Shown: in pieces, positions 9,106-17,816 of the stretch
Position numbering within the stretch: the first letter of the stretch is position 1
Layout: every line of letters begins with the position of its first letter
Source: Halopelagius inordinatus
GTDB taxonomy: Archaea; Halobacteriota; Halobacteria; Halobacteriales; Haloferacaceae
DNA length: 64,000 nucleotides
Direction: 5' to 3'
Assembly: GCF_900113245.1 (NCBI RefSeq)
Contig: NZ_FOOQ01000001.1
Coordinates: 682,001-746,000, forward strand
Notes under the pieces: generated by a model
Database searches by the model: none
Told to the model about the DNA's origin: nothing
What the model saw: only the letters and a program-made list of their open reading frames with translations
Made by a program: the position numbers and the translations under genes

Positions 9106-11181
9106 TTACTTGACTTTCGTGCCGGGCACCGCGTCTTCGTGGGTCGTCAACAGGTCGGCCTGTTCGCCCGCGGCGAGGACCATCCCGTTGGATTCGACGC
9201 CGAACAGTTCCGCTTTCTCCAGATTCGCCACGACGACGACTCTCGTTCCGGGCAGTTCCTCTAAGTCGTGAAGCTGTTTGATACCGGCGACTATCTGACG
9301 CTCCTCGACGCCGATATCGACGGTCAACTTCGCGAGTTTGTCCGCGTCCTCGATGCCCTCGGCGTCGACGATTTCGCCGACGCGGACGTCGAGTTCTTGG
9401 AACTCCTCGAAACTGATGCGGTCGTCCAGCAGGGGTTCGAATTCGTCGCTCACGTCGGTATCGCCTCGGTCGGACGCCTCGTCAGTTTCGGTTTCCCCTT
9501 CGTCCTCGCTGGCTTCGACGCGGGACTGAAGCTTCTCGTTGAGTTCCTCGACGCGTTCCTCGGGAATCTTCTCGAACAGTTCCGCGGGTTCGTCGAACGA
9601 GTCGGCGGGCGCGTCGAGTGCGGCGTCTACGTCGAGTTCGTGAACGTCGCCCGTCTCGTTGAGGTCGGCCCACAGCGTCTCGGCTTTCCCCGGCACGACG
9701 GGTTCGAAGAGGACGGCGACGGCCTTCGCAACCTGCACGCAGTCGCGGATGACCTGCGCCTTCTGCGCGTCGTCGTCGTCGAGTTTCCACGGTTCGTTTC
9801 GCTGGATGTACTCGTTGCCGAACTGCGCGAGTCGGACGGCGGCGTTGCCCGCCTCTCGGACCGAGTAGTCGTTGACGCCCGCGCGGAACTCCTCTATGGC
9901 CACTTCGATGCGGTCGCGAACCTCCTCGGAGAGAGGCGCGTCCGGCGTCCCCTCGAACTCGCGGTAGGCGAACAGCATCGACCGGTAGGCGAAGTTGCCG
10001 ACGGTGCCGACGAGTTCGTTGTTCACGCGTTCGCGGAAGCGGTCCCACGAGAAGTCCACGTCCTGTTGGAACCCGCCGTTCGTCGCGAGGTAGTACCGCA
10101 ACAGGTCGGGGTGAAAGCCCTCGTCTAGGTACTCGTCGGCCCAGACGGCGCGGTTCCGCGAGGTGGAAAAGCCCTTGCCGTTGAGCGTGATAAAGCCCGA
10201 CGCCATGACGGCGCGGGGTTCGACGAACCCCGCGGCGCGGAGCATCGCGGGCCAAAACACCGTGTGGTGTTGGATGATGTCGCGGCCGATGATGTGGGTT
10301 ATCTCTCCCTCGTCGCGCCACGCCGCCTCCCAGTCGAACGTCTCCGACCCGACGCGCTCTGTGTACTGCTTCGTAGACGAGATGTACTCTATCGGGGCGT
10401 CCACCCAGACGTAGAGGACCAGGTCGTTCGGGTTCTCTCCGGGGTAGTCGATGCCCCAGTCCATGTCGCGGGTGATACACCAGTCCTGCAGTTCGCCTTC
10501 GATCCACTCTCGGGGCTGGTTCTGGGCGTTCGGCGTGCCTTCGAGTCGGTCGATGAACTCTTGCAGGTACGACTGCAGTTCGGACACCTCGAAGAACTTG
10601 TGCGTGCGTTCGCGGTACTCGGCGGGGTTGCCCGTCAGCGTCGAGGCGGGGTCTTCTATCTCGCCGGGTTCGAGGTGACGGCCACAGCCTTCGTCGCACT
10701 CGTCGCCGCGGGCGTGTTCGCCGCAGTACGGGCAGGTTCCCTCGACGAACCGGTCCGGGAGCCACTGGTCGGCTTCGGGGTCGTAGGCGACCTGTATCTC
10801 CTTTTCGTAGACGTAGCCCTCGTCTTCGAGCGTTCGGACGATGTCCGTCGTCAGTTCGGTGTTCGTCTCGTCGTGGGTGTGGCCGTAGTTGTCGAACTCC
10901 ACCTCGAACTCGGGGAACGTCTCCTCGTACTTCTCGTGGTGTCGAAGCGCGAACTCCTCGGGCGTGACGCCCTCCTTTTCGGCGTTGACGGCGACGGGCG
11001 TGCCGTGCATGTCCGACCCGCTGACGAACGCCGTCTCCTGTCCGAGTTTGCGGAGCGACCGGCTGAAGATGTCGCCGCCGACGTACGTTCGGAGGTGTCC
11101 GATGTGCAGGTCACCGTTCGCGTACGGCAGCCCGCACGTCACCACCGCTGGCGCGTCCGTGGGAAAGTCCTCGTGGCTCAT
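9106..11181 (-). CDS. metG: Methionyl-tRNA synthetase
   Basis: This class I aminoacyl-tRNA synthetase of 691 residues charges tRNA-Met. The Rossmann domain opens with LPYANGDLHIGHL (the HIGH motif). A zinc-knuckle insertion carries CPYCG and a second cysteine pair (DECDEGCGRH) at about residues 145-165. The KMSKS-equivalent loop reads KGFSTSRNRAVW at about residue 340. The helical anticodon-binding domain spans roughly 385-545. An acidic linker leads to a C-terminal EMAPII-like tRNA-binding OB fold (about 590-691, starting FQELDVRVGEIVDAEG). The start MSHEDFP at 11181 is chosen because the conserved N terminus begins a few residues later; an upstream ATG would add ten unconserved residues. 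Confidence 0.98.
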   Translation of the reverse strand: MSHEDFPTDAPAVVTCGLPYANGDLHIGHLRTYVGGDIFSRSLRKLGQETAFVSGSDMHGTPVAVNAEKEGVTPEEFALRHHEKYEETFPEFEVEFDNYGHTHDETNTELTTDIVRTLEDEGYVYEKEIQVAYDPEADQWLPDRFVEGTCPYCGEHARGDECDEGCGRHLEPGEIEDPASTLTGNPAEYRERTHKFFEVSELQSYLQEFIDRLEGTPNAQNQPREWIEGELQDWCITRDMDWGIDYPGENPNDLVLYVWVDAPIEYISSTKQYTERVGSETFDWEAAWRDEGEITHIIGRDIIQHHTVFWPAMLRAAGFVEPRAVMASGFITLNGKGFSTSRNRAVWADEYLDEGFHPDLLRYYLATNGGFQQDVDFSWDRFRERVNNELVGTVGNFAYRSMLFAYREFEGTPDAPLSEEVRDRIEVAIEEFRAGVNDYSVREAGNAAVRLAQFGNEYIQRNEPWKLDDDDAQKAQVIRDCVQVAKAVAVLFEPVVPGKAETLWADLNETGDVHELDVDAALDAPADSFDEPAELFEKIPEERVEELNEKLQSRVEASEDEGETETDEASDRGDTDVSDEFEPLLDDRISFEEFQELDVRVGEIVDAEGIEDADKLAKLTVDIGVEERQIVAGIKQLHDLEELPGTRVVVVANLEKAELFGVESNGMVLAAGEQADLLTTHEDAVPGTKVK

Positions 11182-11319
11182 GTATCGTGTGTGGTTCGGG
11201 GGCGGGACCAAAATCCCGCTGGTTTCCGGAGCGTCGCGCGGGGGAAATCCCGAGTCCGCACCTCGGGGCCACCCGGTGCGACGGGTGCGAGCGAGACGAA
11301 AAGAAAAGCGACCGCCGAA

Positions 11320-11604
11320 TCAGGCGTTCGCCAACCGCGAGGACGACGGAATATCCGCGTCGTGGTCGCGGCAGATCTGCGCCGCACGTTCCTTCACGGC
11401 CGAGTCCGACGGAATCGCCTCCTCGTCGCGGACTTCGCCGGACACCCACCCGACTACCTCCTCGACGGCGCTCCCGCCGGCGATACTTTCGACTTCCTCC
11501 AACGTCTGTCGGTACGACCCCTCCGTGGTGTCGTCGTAGTTCTGCGTGCCGACGGTGTTCGCTATCGCCTCGCGAATCTGACCCATGCCTGTCTCTACGT
11601 TCAT
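11320..11604 (-). CDS. Small conserved haloarchaeal protein of unknown function
   Basis: This 94-residue soluble protein has no signal peptide or membrane helix. The sequence is helical: IREAIANTVG near the N terminus, then EEVESIAGGSAVEEVVGWV, and a C-terminal region with one Cys and one His (AAQICRDHDADI). I do not recognise the family. The start at 11604 is chosen over 11631 and 11586 because a minus-strand TATA-like ATTTATG (plus strand 11628-11635) is centred 28 nt upstream, as expected for a leaderless mRNA. It lies between metG and the VTT-domain gene on the same strand. Confidence 0.7.
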   Translation of the reverse strand: MNVETGMGQIREAIANTVGTQNYDDTTEGSYRQTLEEVESIAGGSAVEEVVGWVSGEVRDEEAIPSDSAVKERAAQICRDHDADIPSSSRLANA

Positions 11605-11627
11605 GTGGTGTGGGACGGCCCGGTGCG

Positions 11628-11635
11628 GCATAAAT
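11628..11635 (-). promoter_or_regulatory. TATA-like box
   Basis: The plus strand reads GCATAAAT (minus ATTTATGC), centred 28 nt upstream of the start at 11604. It decides which of three in-frame ATGs is used. Confidence 0.45.
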
Positions 11636-11653
11636 CCGCTCGCCGTTCGGAGT

Positions 11654-12265
11654 CTACAGCCATCCGATAGCGATGACCGCCTCGAAGCCGACGAGCGTGA
11701 TGACGAGGCGGCCGACGCTCCCGACGAACGTCGCGATAGCGAACTTCAGGTAGTCCTCTTCGAGAACCGAGAACGCGTAGATGGATAGCGTGTCGGGAAA
11801 GCCCGGGACGCAGAGCGCAAGCGCCAGTCCGGCGTACCCCCACGTCCGTGCGAGTTCGAGCGTCGTCTTCTCCGACCACTCGACGACGTCGAACCGGGAC
11901 CGACGAAGCGCGCGGACGATCGGTCCGGCCTCCTTCGCCTCCTGTCCGATGTGGAACGCGAAGACGCTTCCCGCGGCTTTCCCCACTCCGCTCACGAGGA
12001 TGATGACGGTCATCCGCTGCCAGTAGGTCAGCCCCATATCTATCGGCGCGAGGAGGACGACTTCGCTCACACCGGGAAGCGCAAAGGCGATGAGAAACGA
12101 GTACGCGAAGATGACGAGGAGTCCGAACCAGCCGCTCGCGCTCTTGACGACGTCGGATAACCAGCCGAAATCGGGCCAGAGACTCGTTCCCGTCGCCGCG
12201 AAGTCGGCTACGTGACCCGCGTGAACCGCCCCTTCGACGAGTACCTCGGCGGCGCTGAGAGACAC
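11654..12265 (-). CDS. VTT/SNARE-associated (DedA-like) membrane protein
   Basis: This 203-residue polytopic membrane protein has about four to five hydrophobic helices. It shows the VTT-domain pattern: re-entrant FALPGVSEVVLL near residue 70, VSGVGKAAGSVFAFHIG near residue 105, and LALCVPGFPDTLSIYAFSVL near residue 155. VTT/DedA proteins act as lipid scramblases or transporters that support envelope integrity; the substrate here is unknown. The start is a GTG at 12265 (MSLSAAEV). The open frame continues upstream, but that part is only the shadow of the mfnA gene, and a TTGTAAGT element sits near the -28 position of this GTG. Confidence 0.82.
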   Translation of the reverse strand: MSLSAAEVLVEGAVHAGHVADFAATGTSLWPDFGWLSDVVKSASGWFGLLVIFAYSFLIAFALPGVSEVVLLAPIDMGLTYWQRMTVIILVSGVGKAAGSVFAFHIGQEAKEAGPIVRALRRSRFDVVEWSEKTTLELARTWGYAGLALALCVPGFPDTLSIYAFSVLEEDYLKFAIATFVGSVGRLVITLVGFEAVIAIGWL

Positions 12266-12332
12266 GTTGGTTCCTTCTCCCAAACGAGACGTTGTAAGTC
12301 TTGAGATTTCGGGTCTGTGAGTGTGAGTCGCG

Positions 12333-13445
12333 TCACCGGGCGTCGCCGACGTCACCGGACAGAGAGCACGCCTCGGGGCCCGCGGCGTGGACCGCTTCGA
12401 CGTCCGCGAGGAAGGCGGTGAGCATCTCGCGGGTGACGTGCGGCATGCAGACGACGCGGAGTTCCCCGGACTCGGTGCGCGAGATTCGCCACCCCTCCTC
12501 GCGGAGGCGTTCGAAGACCGGTTCGGATATCGAGGCGGCGACGAGGGGGAGGTCCACGTCCGCCGTCTCGAACCCGCGTTCGCGGAGTTCCGCGGCGAAC
12601 CACGTCGCGAGTTCCGCGACCCGTTCGTACTCGCGGCGGTAGCCGTCGGGCCAGAGAGCGTCCATCGCCGCGGCGGCGGCGGCGACGCCCGCACCGCTTC
12701 GCGTCCCGGTGAGCGTCGCCTGCGACGTGGATTCGAGATACGGCGTATCGACAGCCAACGCGTCGAGTCCCGCGCGTTCGCGAAAGAGAACGCCGCCCGC
12801 GGGGACGGCGGCCCGCCCGGACTTGTGGGGGTCGATGGTCATCGAATCGACGGGCGCGTGCGCGAAACTCCACTCGTGGTCGGTGAACGGAAGGTAAAAG
12901 CCGCCCCACGCGGCGTCGACGTGGAGGAACGCGCCGGCGTCGTGAGCGACGGCGGCCAGTTCGGGAATCGGGTCGACGCGGCCGAACTCCGTGCTCCCGG
13001 CGACGCCGACGACGAGAACGGTGTCGTCGTCGACGGCGGCGTCCGCGGCGTCCACGTCCGCGCGGTGGTCGTCGTCTGTCGGCACGCGGCGGAGTTCGAC
13101 GCCGAGGACGTCCGCGGCTTTGGTAAACGAGAAATGCGCGCTCTCGGGGACGACGACGTTCGGGTCCTCGACGCGCAGGCGGTTGCGCGCCGACCGGACG
13201 GCTTGGACGTTGGCCTCCGTCCCGCCACTCGTGACGTAGCCGTGCGGGTCCGAGAGGTCGGCAATCTCGCCGAGCGTTTCGACCGCCCGGCGTTCGAGTC
13301 GAGCGACCTCTTGGTACGTCTCCGGGTCGCCCGGGTTCGTCGCGAGGAACCGCTCTGCGGCGTCCCGAGCCGCCGGGTGCGGTTCCGTGCACATCGACGA
13401 GAGGACGCGGCTGAACTCCTGCGGAGCGGCCCGCTGCATGGACAT
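12333..13445 (-). CDS. mfnA: L-aspartate/L-tyrosine decarboxylase MfnA
   Basis: This 370-residue PLP-dependent group II decarboxylase shows the internal-aldimine lysine in [13 protein letters not shown] at about residues 203-215. The upstream [10 protein letters not shown] strand contains the Asp that contacts the pyridine nitrogen. [19 protein letters not shown] at about residue 70 is the cofactor phosphate region. In haloarchaea, which lack methanofuran, MfnA is thought to make beta-alanine from aspartate for coenzyme A; in methanogens it makes tyramine. MSMQRAAP at 13445 or MQRAAP at 13439 may be the start; both lie about 25 nt downstream of a minus-strand CATAAAC TATA-like element. Confidence 0.92.
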   Translation of the reverse strand: MSMQRAAPQEFSRVLSSMCTEPHPAARDAAERFLATNPGDPETYQEVARLERRAVETLGEIADLSDPHGYVTSGGTEANVQAVRSARNRLRVEDPNVVVPESAHFSFTKAADVLGVELRRVPTDDDHRADVDAADAAVDDDTVLVVGVAGSTEFGRVDPIPELAAVAHDAGAFLHVDAAWGGFYLPFTDHEWSFAHAPVDSMTIDPHKSGRAAVPAGGVLFRERAGLDALAVDTPYLESTSQATLTGTRSGAGVAAAAAAMDALWPDGYRREYERVAELATWFAAELRERGFETADVDLPLVAASISEPVFERLREEGWRISRTESGELRVVCMPHVTREMLTAFLADVEAVHAAGPEACSLSGDVGDAR

Positions 13446-13505
13446 CCCTTCCTCGCGGCGGCGTTTATGGATTCCGTTGTCTGTCCGGTCGAGCGTTCGG
13501 CCGAC

Positions 13506-14267
13506 TCAGACGACGCCGACGACGGAGAGATACGAGACGACGGCGAGCGTGGCGTTGTACGCGCCGTGGACTGCGACGGGGACGGCGAGGTTCTCCGTCG
13601 TCTCGTAGAGGCCACCGAGGACGAGAGAGACGGCGAAGATGGCAGCCAACGGGACGAGGAGTTCGACCGGGCGGTCGAACGAGACGTAGTTGAAGACGTG
13701 GACGGCCGCAAAGAGGACGCTCGCGACGCCGACGCTGGCGATGGGTCCGAACGCGCGACGCAGACGGCCCTGCACGACGCCGCGGAAGAACGCTTCCTCG
13801 GCGGGCGCGACGACCAGAAGCGAGAGCGGAACGAGGAGCAAAAGCGCCGCGGGGTCGGCCCCCGCGGCCGGTTCGAAGGCGCTGGAGACGGGACTGACCC
13901 CGGCGGCGTTCCCCGCGGCGAAGATTACCGTCGCGGCGACGACGGCGACGGCGGCCCCCGCGAGAGAGAGGCCGGTATCGCGCCGCGACGGGACCCGAAC
14001 CGGTACGGAAAGTTCTCTGAGATGGACGAACGCGATAGAGACGGCGAGGTACACCGCCTCCGTCGGAACGACTGCCGCGAGGAGAACCAGGGCGACGGAC
14101 GCCTCGCCCGGGGCGGCGGCGTCGGCCGCGAGAACGGAGACGACGACGACTGCTCCGGCGACGCCCGCGACGACGAGCGTCGTCGCGAACAGGGCGAGAA
14201 CGACCGCGAGGGCGACGACGGCGGGCCACGCCCCGCGGCGGGTCGGAGACGGGGAAAACGAAGACAT
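13506..14267 (-). CDS. CPBP-family intramembrane metalloprotease
   Basis: This 253-residue protein has about seven to eight membrane helices. The CPBP/Abi (Rce1-like) motif 1 is present as APAEEAFFRGVVQGRLRRAFG at about residues 155-175 (EExxxR). Motif 2 is FAAVHVFNY (FxxxH) at about residues 190-198, and NATLAVVSY is near the C terminus. These glutamates and histidines bind the catalytic zinc within the membrane. Substrates are unknown; archaeal members are linked to prenyl-protein-like cleavage or peptide immunity. The gene sits between mfnA and ppsA on the same strand but has its own spacing and no obvious functional link. Confidence 0.88.
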   Translation of the reverse strand: MSSFSPSPTRRGAWPAVVALAVVLALFATTLVVAGVAGAVVVVSVLAADAAAPGEASVALVLLAAVVPTEAVYLAVSIAFVHLRELSVPVRVPSRRDTGLSLAGAAVAVVAATVIFAAGNAAGVSPVSSAFEPAAGADPAALLLLVPLSLLVVAPAEEAFFRGVVQGRLRRAFGPIASVGVASVLFAAVHVFNYVSFDRPVELLVPLAAIFAVSLVLGGLYETTENLAVPVAVHGAYNATLAVVSYLSVVGVV

Positions 14268-14345
14268 GTGCGTGCTCGGTTCGGACGTACGGGCGAACGC
14301 GGAATAAAAGCGCGTGCGGGGGCGGACCCCGACTCGGTCACCGTC

Positions 14346-16676
14346 TCAGCGGACCGAATCGAGGATGAGACGCTGTTCGACGCGCTTTACCTCGTGTTGC
14401 ACGTCGCGAACGGCGTCGATGTTCGCCGAGATAGAGGAGACGCCTTTCTCGGCGAGGAACTGGACCATCTGCGGTTTCGACCCGGCCTGCCCGCAGATAC
14501 TCGTCTTCACGTCGAGTTCGCGGCAGGTCTCTATGGTGTCGCCGATGAGTTTCAGAACCGACGGGTGGAGTTCGTCGAAGCGGTCCGCGACGTTCTCGTT
14601 GTTGCGGTCCACGGCGAGGGTGTACTGCGTCAGGTCGTTCGTCCCGAACGAGGCGAAGTCGATGCCCGCGCCGGCCATATCCTCGATTCCGAGCGCCGAG
14701 GCGGGCGTCTCTACCATCACGCCCCACTGGCGCTTTTCGGGGTCGATTCCGGCCTCCTGCATGAGGTTCTTCGCGCGGTAGACGTCTTCGGCGTCGTTGA
14801 CGAGGGGGAACATTATCTCGACGTTGTCGTACCCCATCTCGTACATGCGACGGAACGCCTCCAGTTCGTATTTGAACACCTCGGGGGTGTCGAGCGAACG
14901 GCGGATGCCGCGGTAGCCGAGCATCGGGTTGTGTTCTTTGGGTTCGTCGTCGCCGCCCTCCAGTTGGCGGAACTCGTCGGTCGGCGCGTCGAGCGTTCGG
15001 ATGCGGACGGGCCGGGGGTAGAACTCCTCGGCGGCGGTTCGCATCCCCTCGACGAGTTGGTCGACGTAGGCGCGTTTCCCGTTGTCCGCGATGTACTTCG
15101 CCGGGGTCTTTCCCGTCGAGAGAATCATGTGTTCCATCCGGAGGAGTCCGACGCCGTCCGCGCCCGTCGCGGCGGCGCGTTCGGCCGCCTCGGGGATGGA
15201 GACGTTCACCTTCACCTCCGTCGCGGTCATCGGCTTGACCGGGGTCTTCGGGCGCGCGTCCTCTATGGGTTCGCGCTGAGCGTCTTTGGACTCGATGACG
15301 CCCTCTCTGACGGTGCCTTTGTCGCCGTCTATGGTGATGGGTTGGTCGTCTTCGAGTTGGCGCGTGGCCGACCCGGTGCCGACGACGGCGGGGACGCCGA
15401 GTTCCCGCGAGACGATGGCGGCGTGCGACGTCATGCCACCCTCGTCGGTCACGATGCCCGCCGCGCGCTTCATCGCGGGCACCATGTCCGGCATCGTCAT
15501 CTCGGTGACGATGATGTCGCCCTCGCCGACCTGGTCTAAGTGGTCGAGTTTCGTGACGATGCGCGCCTCGCCAGAGGCGATGCCGGGACTCGCGCCGAGT
15601 CCGCGAAACAGGACGTCGCCGTCGCCGTCGCCGTCGCCCGTCGTCTCCGCGCCGTTGTCGGCGGACGCCGCCATCTCGGCGGACCCGCCGTCGCCCGCGG
15701 CCTCCGATATCTGCGAGTCCTCTGTCTCACCGGACTCCGAGATGGTGGTGATGGGTCGCGACTGGAGCATGTAGATGTCGCCCTCGTAGACGGCCCACTC
15801 GACGTCCTGCGGTTCGCCGTAGTGGTCTTCGACGCGTTCGCCGAGTTCGACCAGTTCGGCTATCTCCTCGTCCGTGAGGACGCGCGCGTTCCGCCTGTCG
15901 TCTTCGACCGGGCGTTCGATGGTCTCGCCCGTCTCCTCGTCTTTCTCCATCATCACCTTCTTGTCGGCGATGGTGGCCGTCTCGACGGTCTTGCTGTCGC
16001 GGTCCACGACGTAGTTGTCCGGAGAGACGGTGCCGGACACCACCGCCTCGCCGAGGCCCCACGCCGCCTCGATGATGATGCGGGGTTCGCCAGTCGAGGG
16101 GTGCGACGTGAACATCACGCCCGATTTCTCGGCGGCGACCATCTCTTGGACGACCACGGCGATGTCCACCTCGTGGTGCGGGAAGTCCTTCCGATTGCGG
16201 TAGTAGATGGCGCGTTGAGAGAACAGCGACGCCCAACACTCCTTGACGCGTTCGACCAAGTCGTCTGCTTGGATGTTGAGGTACGTCTCCTGTTGTCCGG
16301 CGAAGGAGGCGTCCGGCAGGTCCTCGGCCGTCGCGGAGGACCGCACGGCGACGAAGGCGTCGTCGCCTATCTCCTCGTAGGCGGCGAGAATCTCCTCGCG
16401 CACCTCCTCGGGAACCGGCGTCTCTACGATGAGTTCGTGTGCGCGTTCGTGCGCCTCCTTCAACGCGGCGGAGTCCTCGTGGTCCACGTCGACGGCCTCG
16501 AATAGTTCCTCGTCGATACCGGCGTCCTCGATGAATGCCCGGTACGTTCCTGCGGTTACGACGAACCCCGGCGGGACGGGAAGCCCTGCCGATGTGAGTT
16601 CGCCGAGCGAAGCCGCCTTGCCACCGACCGTACCCAAATCGGAGGCGCGCACGTCGTCCAGCCAAACTACAGCCAT
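14346..16676 (-). CDS. ppsA: Phosphoenolpyruvate synthase
   Basis: This 776-residue enzyme makes PEP from pyruvate, ATP and water for gluconeogenesis. The N-terminal ATP-grasp domain (about 1-330) begins VGGKAASLGEL. The swivelling phosphohistidine domain carries GGMTSHAAIVSRELG near residue 430, where His is the phospho-acceptor. The C-terminal PEP/pyruvate TIM barrel (about 480-776) includes GADGVGLLRMEHM, FGTNDLTQ and the catalytic SICGQAGS. An acidic, Gly/Ala-rich insert precedes the swivelling domain. The ATG at 16676 (MAVVWLDD) is chosen because homology begins immediately; the upstream 23 codons lie across the promoter. It is the opposite reaction to the pyk gene 6 kb away. Confidence 0.97.
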   Translation of the reverse strand: MAVVWLDDVRASDLGTVGGKAASLGELTSAGLPVPPGFVVTAGTYRAFIEDAGIDEELFEAVDVDHEDSAALKEAHERAHELIVETPVPEEVREEILAAYEEIGDDAFVAVRSSATAEDLPDASFAGQQETYLNIQADDLVERVKECWASLFSQRAIYYRNRKDFPHHEVDIAVVVQEMVAAEKSGVMFTSHPSTGEPRIIIEAAWGLGEAVVSGTVSPDNYVVDRDSKTVETATIADKKVMMEKDEETGETIERPVEDDRRNARVLTDEEIAELVELGERVEDHYGEPQDVEWAVYEGDIYMLQSRPITTISESGETEDSQISEAAGDGGSAEMAASADNGAETTGDGDGDGDVLFRGLGASPGIASGEARIVTKLDHLDQVGEGDIIVTEMTMPDMVPAMKRAAGIVTDEGGMTSHAAIVSRELGVPAVVGTGSATRQLEDDQPITIDGDKGTVREGVIESKDAQREPIEDARPKTPVKPMTATEVKVNVSIPEAAERAAATGADGVGLLRMEHMILSTGKTPAKYIADNGKRAYVDQLVEGMRTAAEEFYPRPVRIRTLDAPTDEFRQLEGGDDEPKEHNPMLGYRGIRRSLDTPEVFKYELEAFRRMYEMGYDNVEIMFPLVNDAEDVYRAKNLMQEAGIDPEKRQWGVMVETPASALGIEDMAGAGIDFASFGTNDLTQYTLAVDRNNENVADRFDELHPSVLKLIGDTIETCRELDVKTSICGQAGSKPQMVQFLAEKGVSSISANIDAVRDVQHEVKRVEQRLILDSVR

Positions 16677-16701
16677 TAGCGTTTGTCCATCACTGCAAAT
16701 C

Positions 16702-16713
16702 GTAATAAGTACT
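16702..16713 (-). promoter_or_regulatory. TATA-like box of ppsA
   Basis: The minus strand reads ACTTATTACG, 27-36 nt upstream of the ppsA start codon. Confidence 0.4.
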
Positions 16714-16780
16714 TTCCGGACAACGCGAGGATGAATAAAATACAACTCGGGCGCGAGTACGTAAGCGGCCGCGGGGACGG

Positions 16781-17107
16781 CTACTCCCCTCTTCGTTCCG
16801 CACCGTGCGTCTCGCAGAGTATCTCGCCGGTTTCAGGGTCGAGATAAAACGGTTTGTCGGCGACTACTTCCGCGCCGCAGACGGCACAGCCGTCGTCGTG
16901 GCGGAGAAAGTACTTCCCCTCCGAGCGACCGGTCTCTAGCCGACCCGCGGCGACGGCGGGGCGGGTCAACCCTTCACCTATCTGCGTCCGGTCCGACGAG
17001 TCGGCCGCCTCGAATCGTATCGGTTGCACGGCGAGCGGTTGGCCCCGGAGGCAGTAACATCCATCGCGCGGGTGGCGGACGGTCGGCGCGACGGCGCGCC
17101 CGTGCAC
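16781..17107 (-). CDS. Possible small zinc-finger protein
   Basis: This 108-residue frame looks convincing only in its C-terminal half (from about residue 60). YFLRHDDGCAVCGAEV and GEILCETHG form a CxxC...CxxH zinc-knuckle. Its codons remain G/C-ending. The N-terminal half is Arg-rich and may not be translated, so the true start could be internal, for example a GTG. I do not recognise a named family. It lies divergently from the J-domain gene, with 47 nt between the two starts. Confidence 0.45.
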   Translation of the reverse strand: MHGRAVAPTVRHPRDGCYCLRGQPLAVQPIRFEAADSSDRTQIGEGLTRPAVAAGRLETGRSEGKYFLRHDDGCAVCGAEVVADKPFYLDPETGEILCETHGAERRGE

Positions 17108-17154
17108 CCTCGCTCCCCGAGAGTTTCTTTACGCTCGGTGACCTCCGTCTAGCC

Positions 17155-17760
17155 GTGCAATCGGACTGGGTGACTCTCGTTCCGCCGTGGCTCCTCCTCG
17201 GCGTTCTGGGAGGGCTCGCCGCTTCGCTCGTCGTCGCGGGGGTGTTCCTCGTCGGGGGGCGACTGTTTCCGGACGACCCGGTAGCGCGCGGCCCGCGAGT
17301 CGACGGCACGGGTCGCCGCCGGGTGGAGATTCGCGACTACCTCCGGACGATAGGCGAACCGTTCGTCGAAGACCACCCCATTCACGGGGAGACGGTCGCG
17401 TTCTACCTCCCGCAACGCGACGTGGCTCTCACCTTCGACGCGCAGGCGTACTTCCGACTCGAACGGGCGGGAACGTACACGGTCCTCTGCGAACACGAGA
17501 TGCCCGCGCACGGACTCGGACGGCGTCTCCCGTTCGAGGTGCCGACGTTCGACTCCGCGCCGCCCCGTGAGAATCCGATTCGGGCGTCGTTCGACCACCT
17601 CGGCGTGCCGACGACGGCGGACCCCGCGGAGGTAAAACGCGCCTACCGCGACAAGGTGAAAGAGGCCCACCCCGACCACGGCGGGTCGCAGTCGGAGTTC
17701 AAGGAGTTACAGGAGGCGTACGCGAAAGCGAGAGACCACGCCGAGGGGGCGACGGCCTGA
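17155..17760 (+). CDS. Membrane-anchored J-domain protein
   Basis: This 201-residue protein starts with one membrane helix (about residues 9-34). A beta-rich central domain (about 50-140) contains TVLCEHEMPAHG. The C-terminal J domain (about 145-195) has the essential HPD motif in VKEAHPDHGG, flanked by VKRAYRDK and FKELQEAY. The J domain should stimulate an Hsp70 ATPase (DnaK) at the membrane. No dnaK or grpE gene is near. The start is a GTG at 17155, with a TTTCTTTA element about 28 nt upstream. The C-terminal placement of the J domain on a membrane anchor is typical of haloarchaeal J-proteins, not of canonical DnaJ. Confidence 0.85.
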   Translation: MQSDWVTLVPPWLLLGVLGGLAASLVVAGVFLVGGRLFPDDPVARGPRVDGTGRRRVEIRDYLRTIGEPFVEDHPIHGETVAFYLPQRDVALTFDAQAYFRLERAGTYTVLCEHEMPAHGLGRRLPFEVPTFDSAPPRENPIRASFDHLGVPTTADPAEVKRAYRDKVKEAHPDHGGSQSEFKELQEAYAKARDHAEGATA

Positions 17761-17816
17761 GCGTTCGCTCTGCGGTCTCGGCGTTCCGGTCGAACGCCGA
17801 CACCGCCGCGGAGCGT

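Noticed and set aside
12387-15539. A 1050-codon open frame on the plus strand
   Set aside because: It runs antisense across mfnA, the CPBP protease and ppsA. Its translation is Arg/Asp/Glu/Val-rich without domains, the usual shadow effect in GC-rich haloarchaeal DNA.
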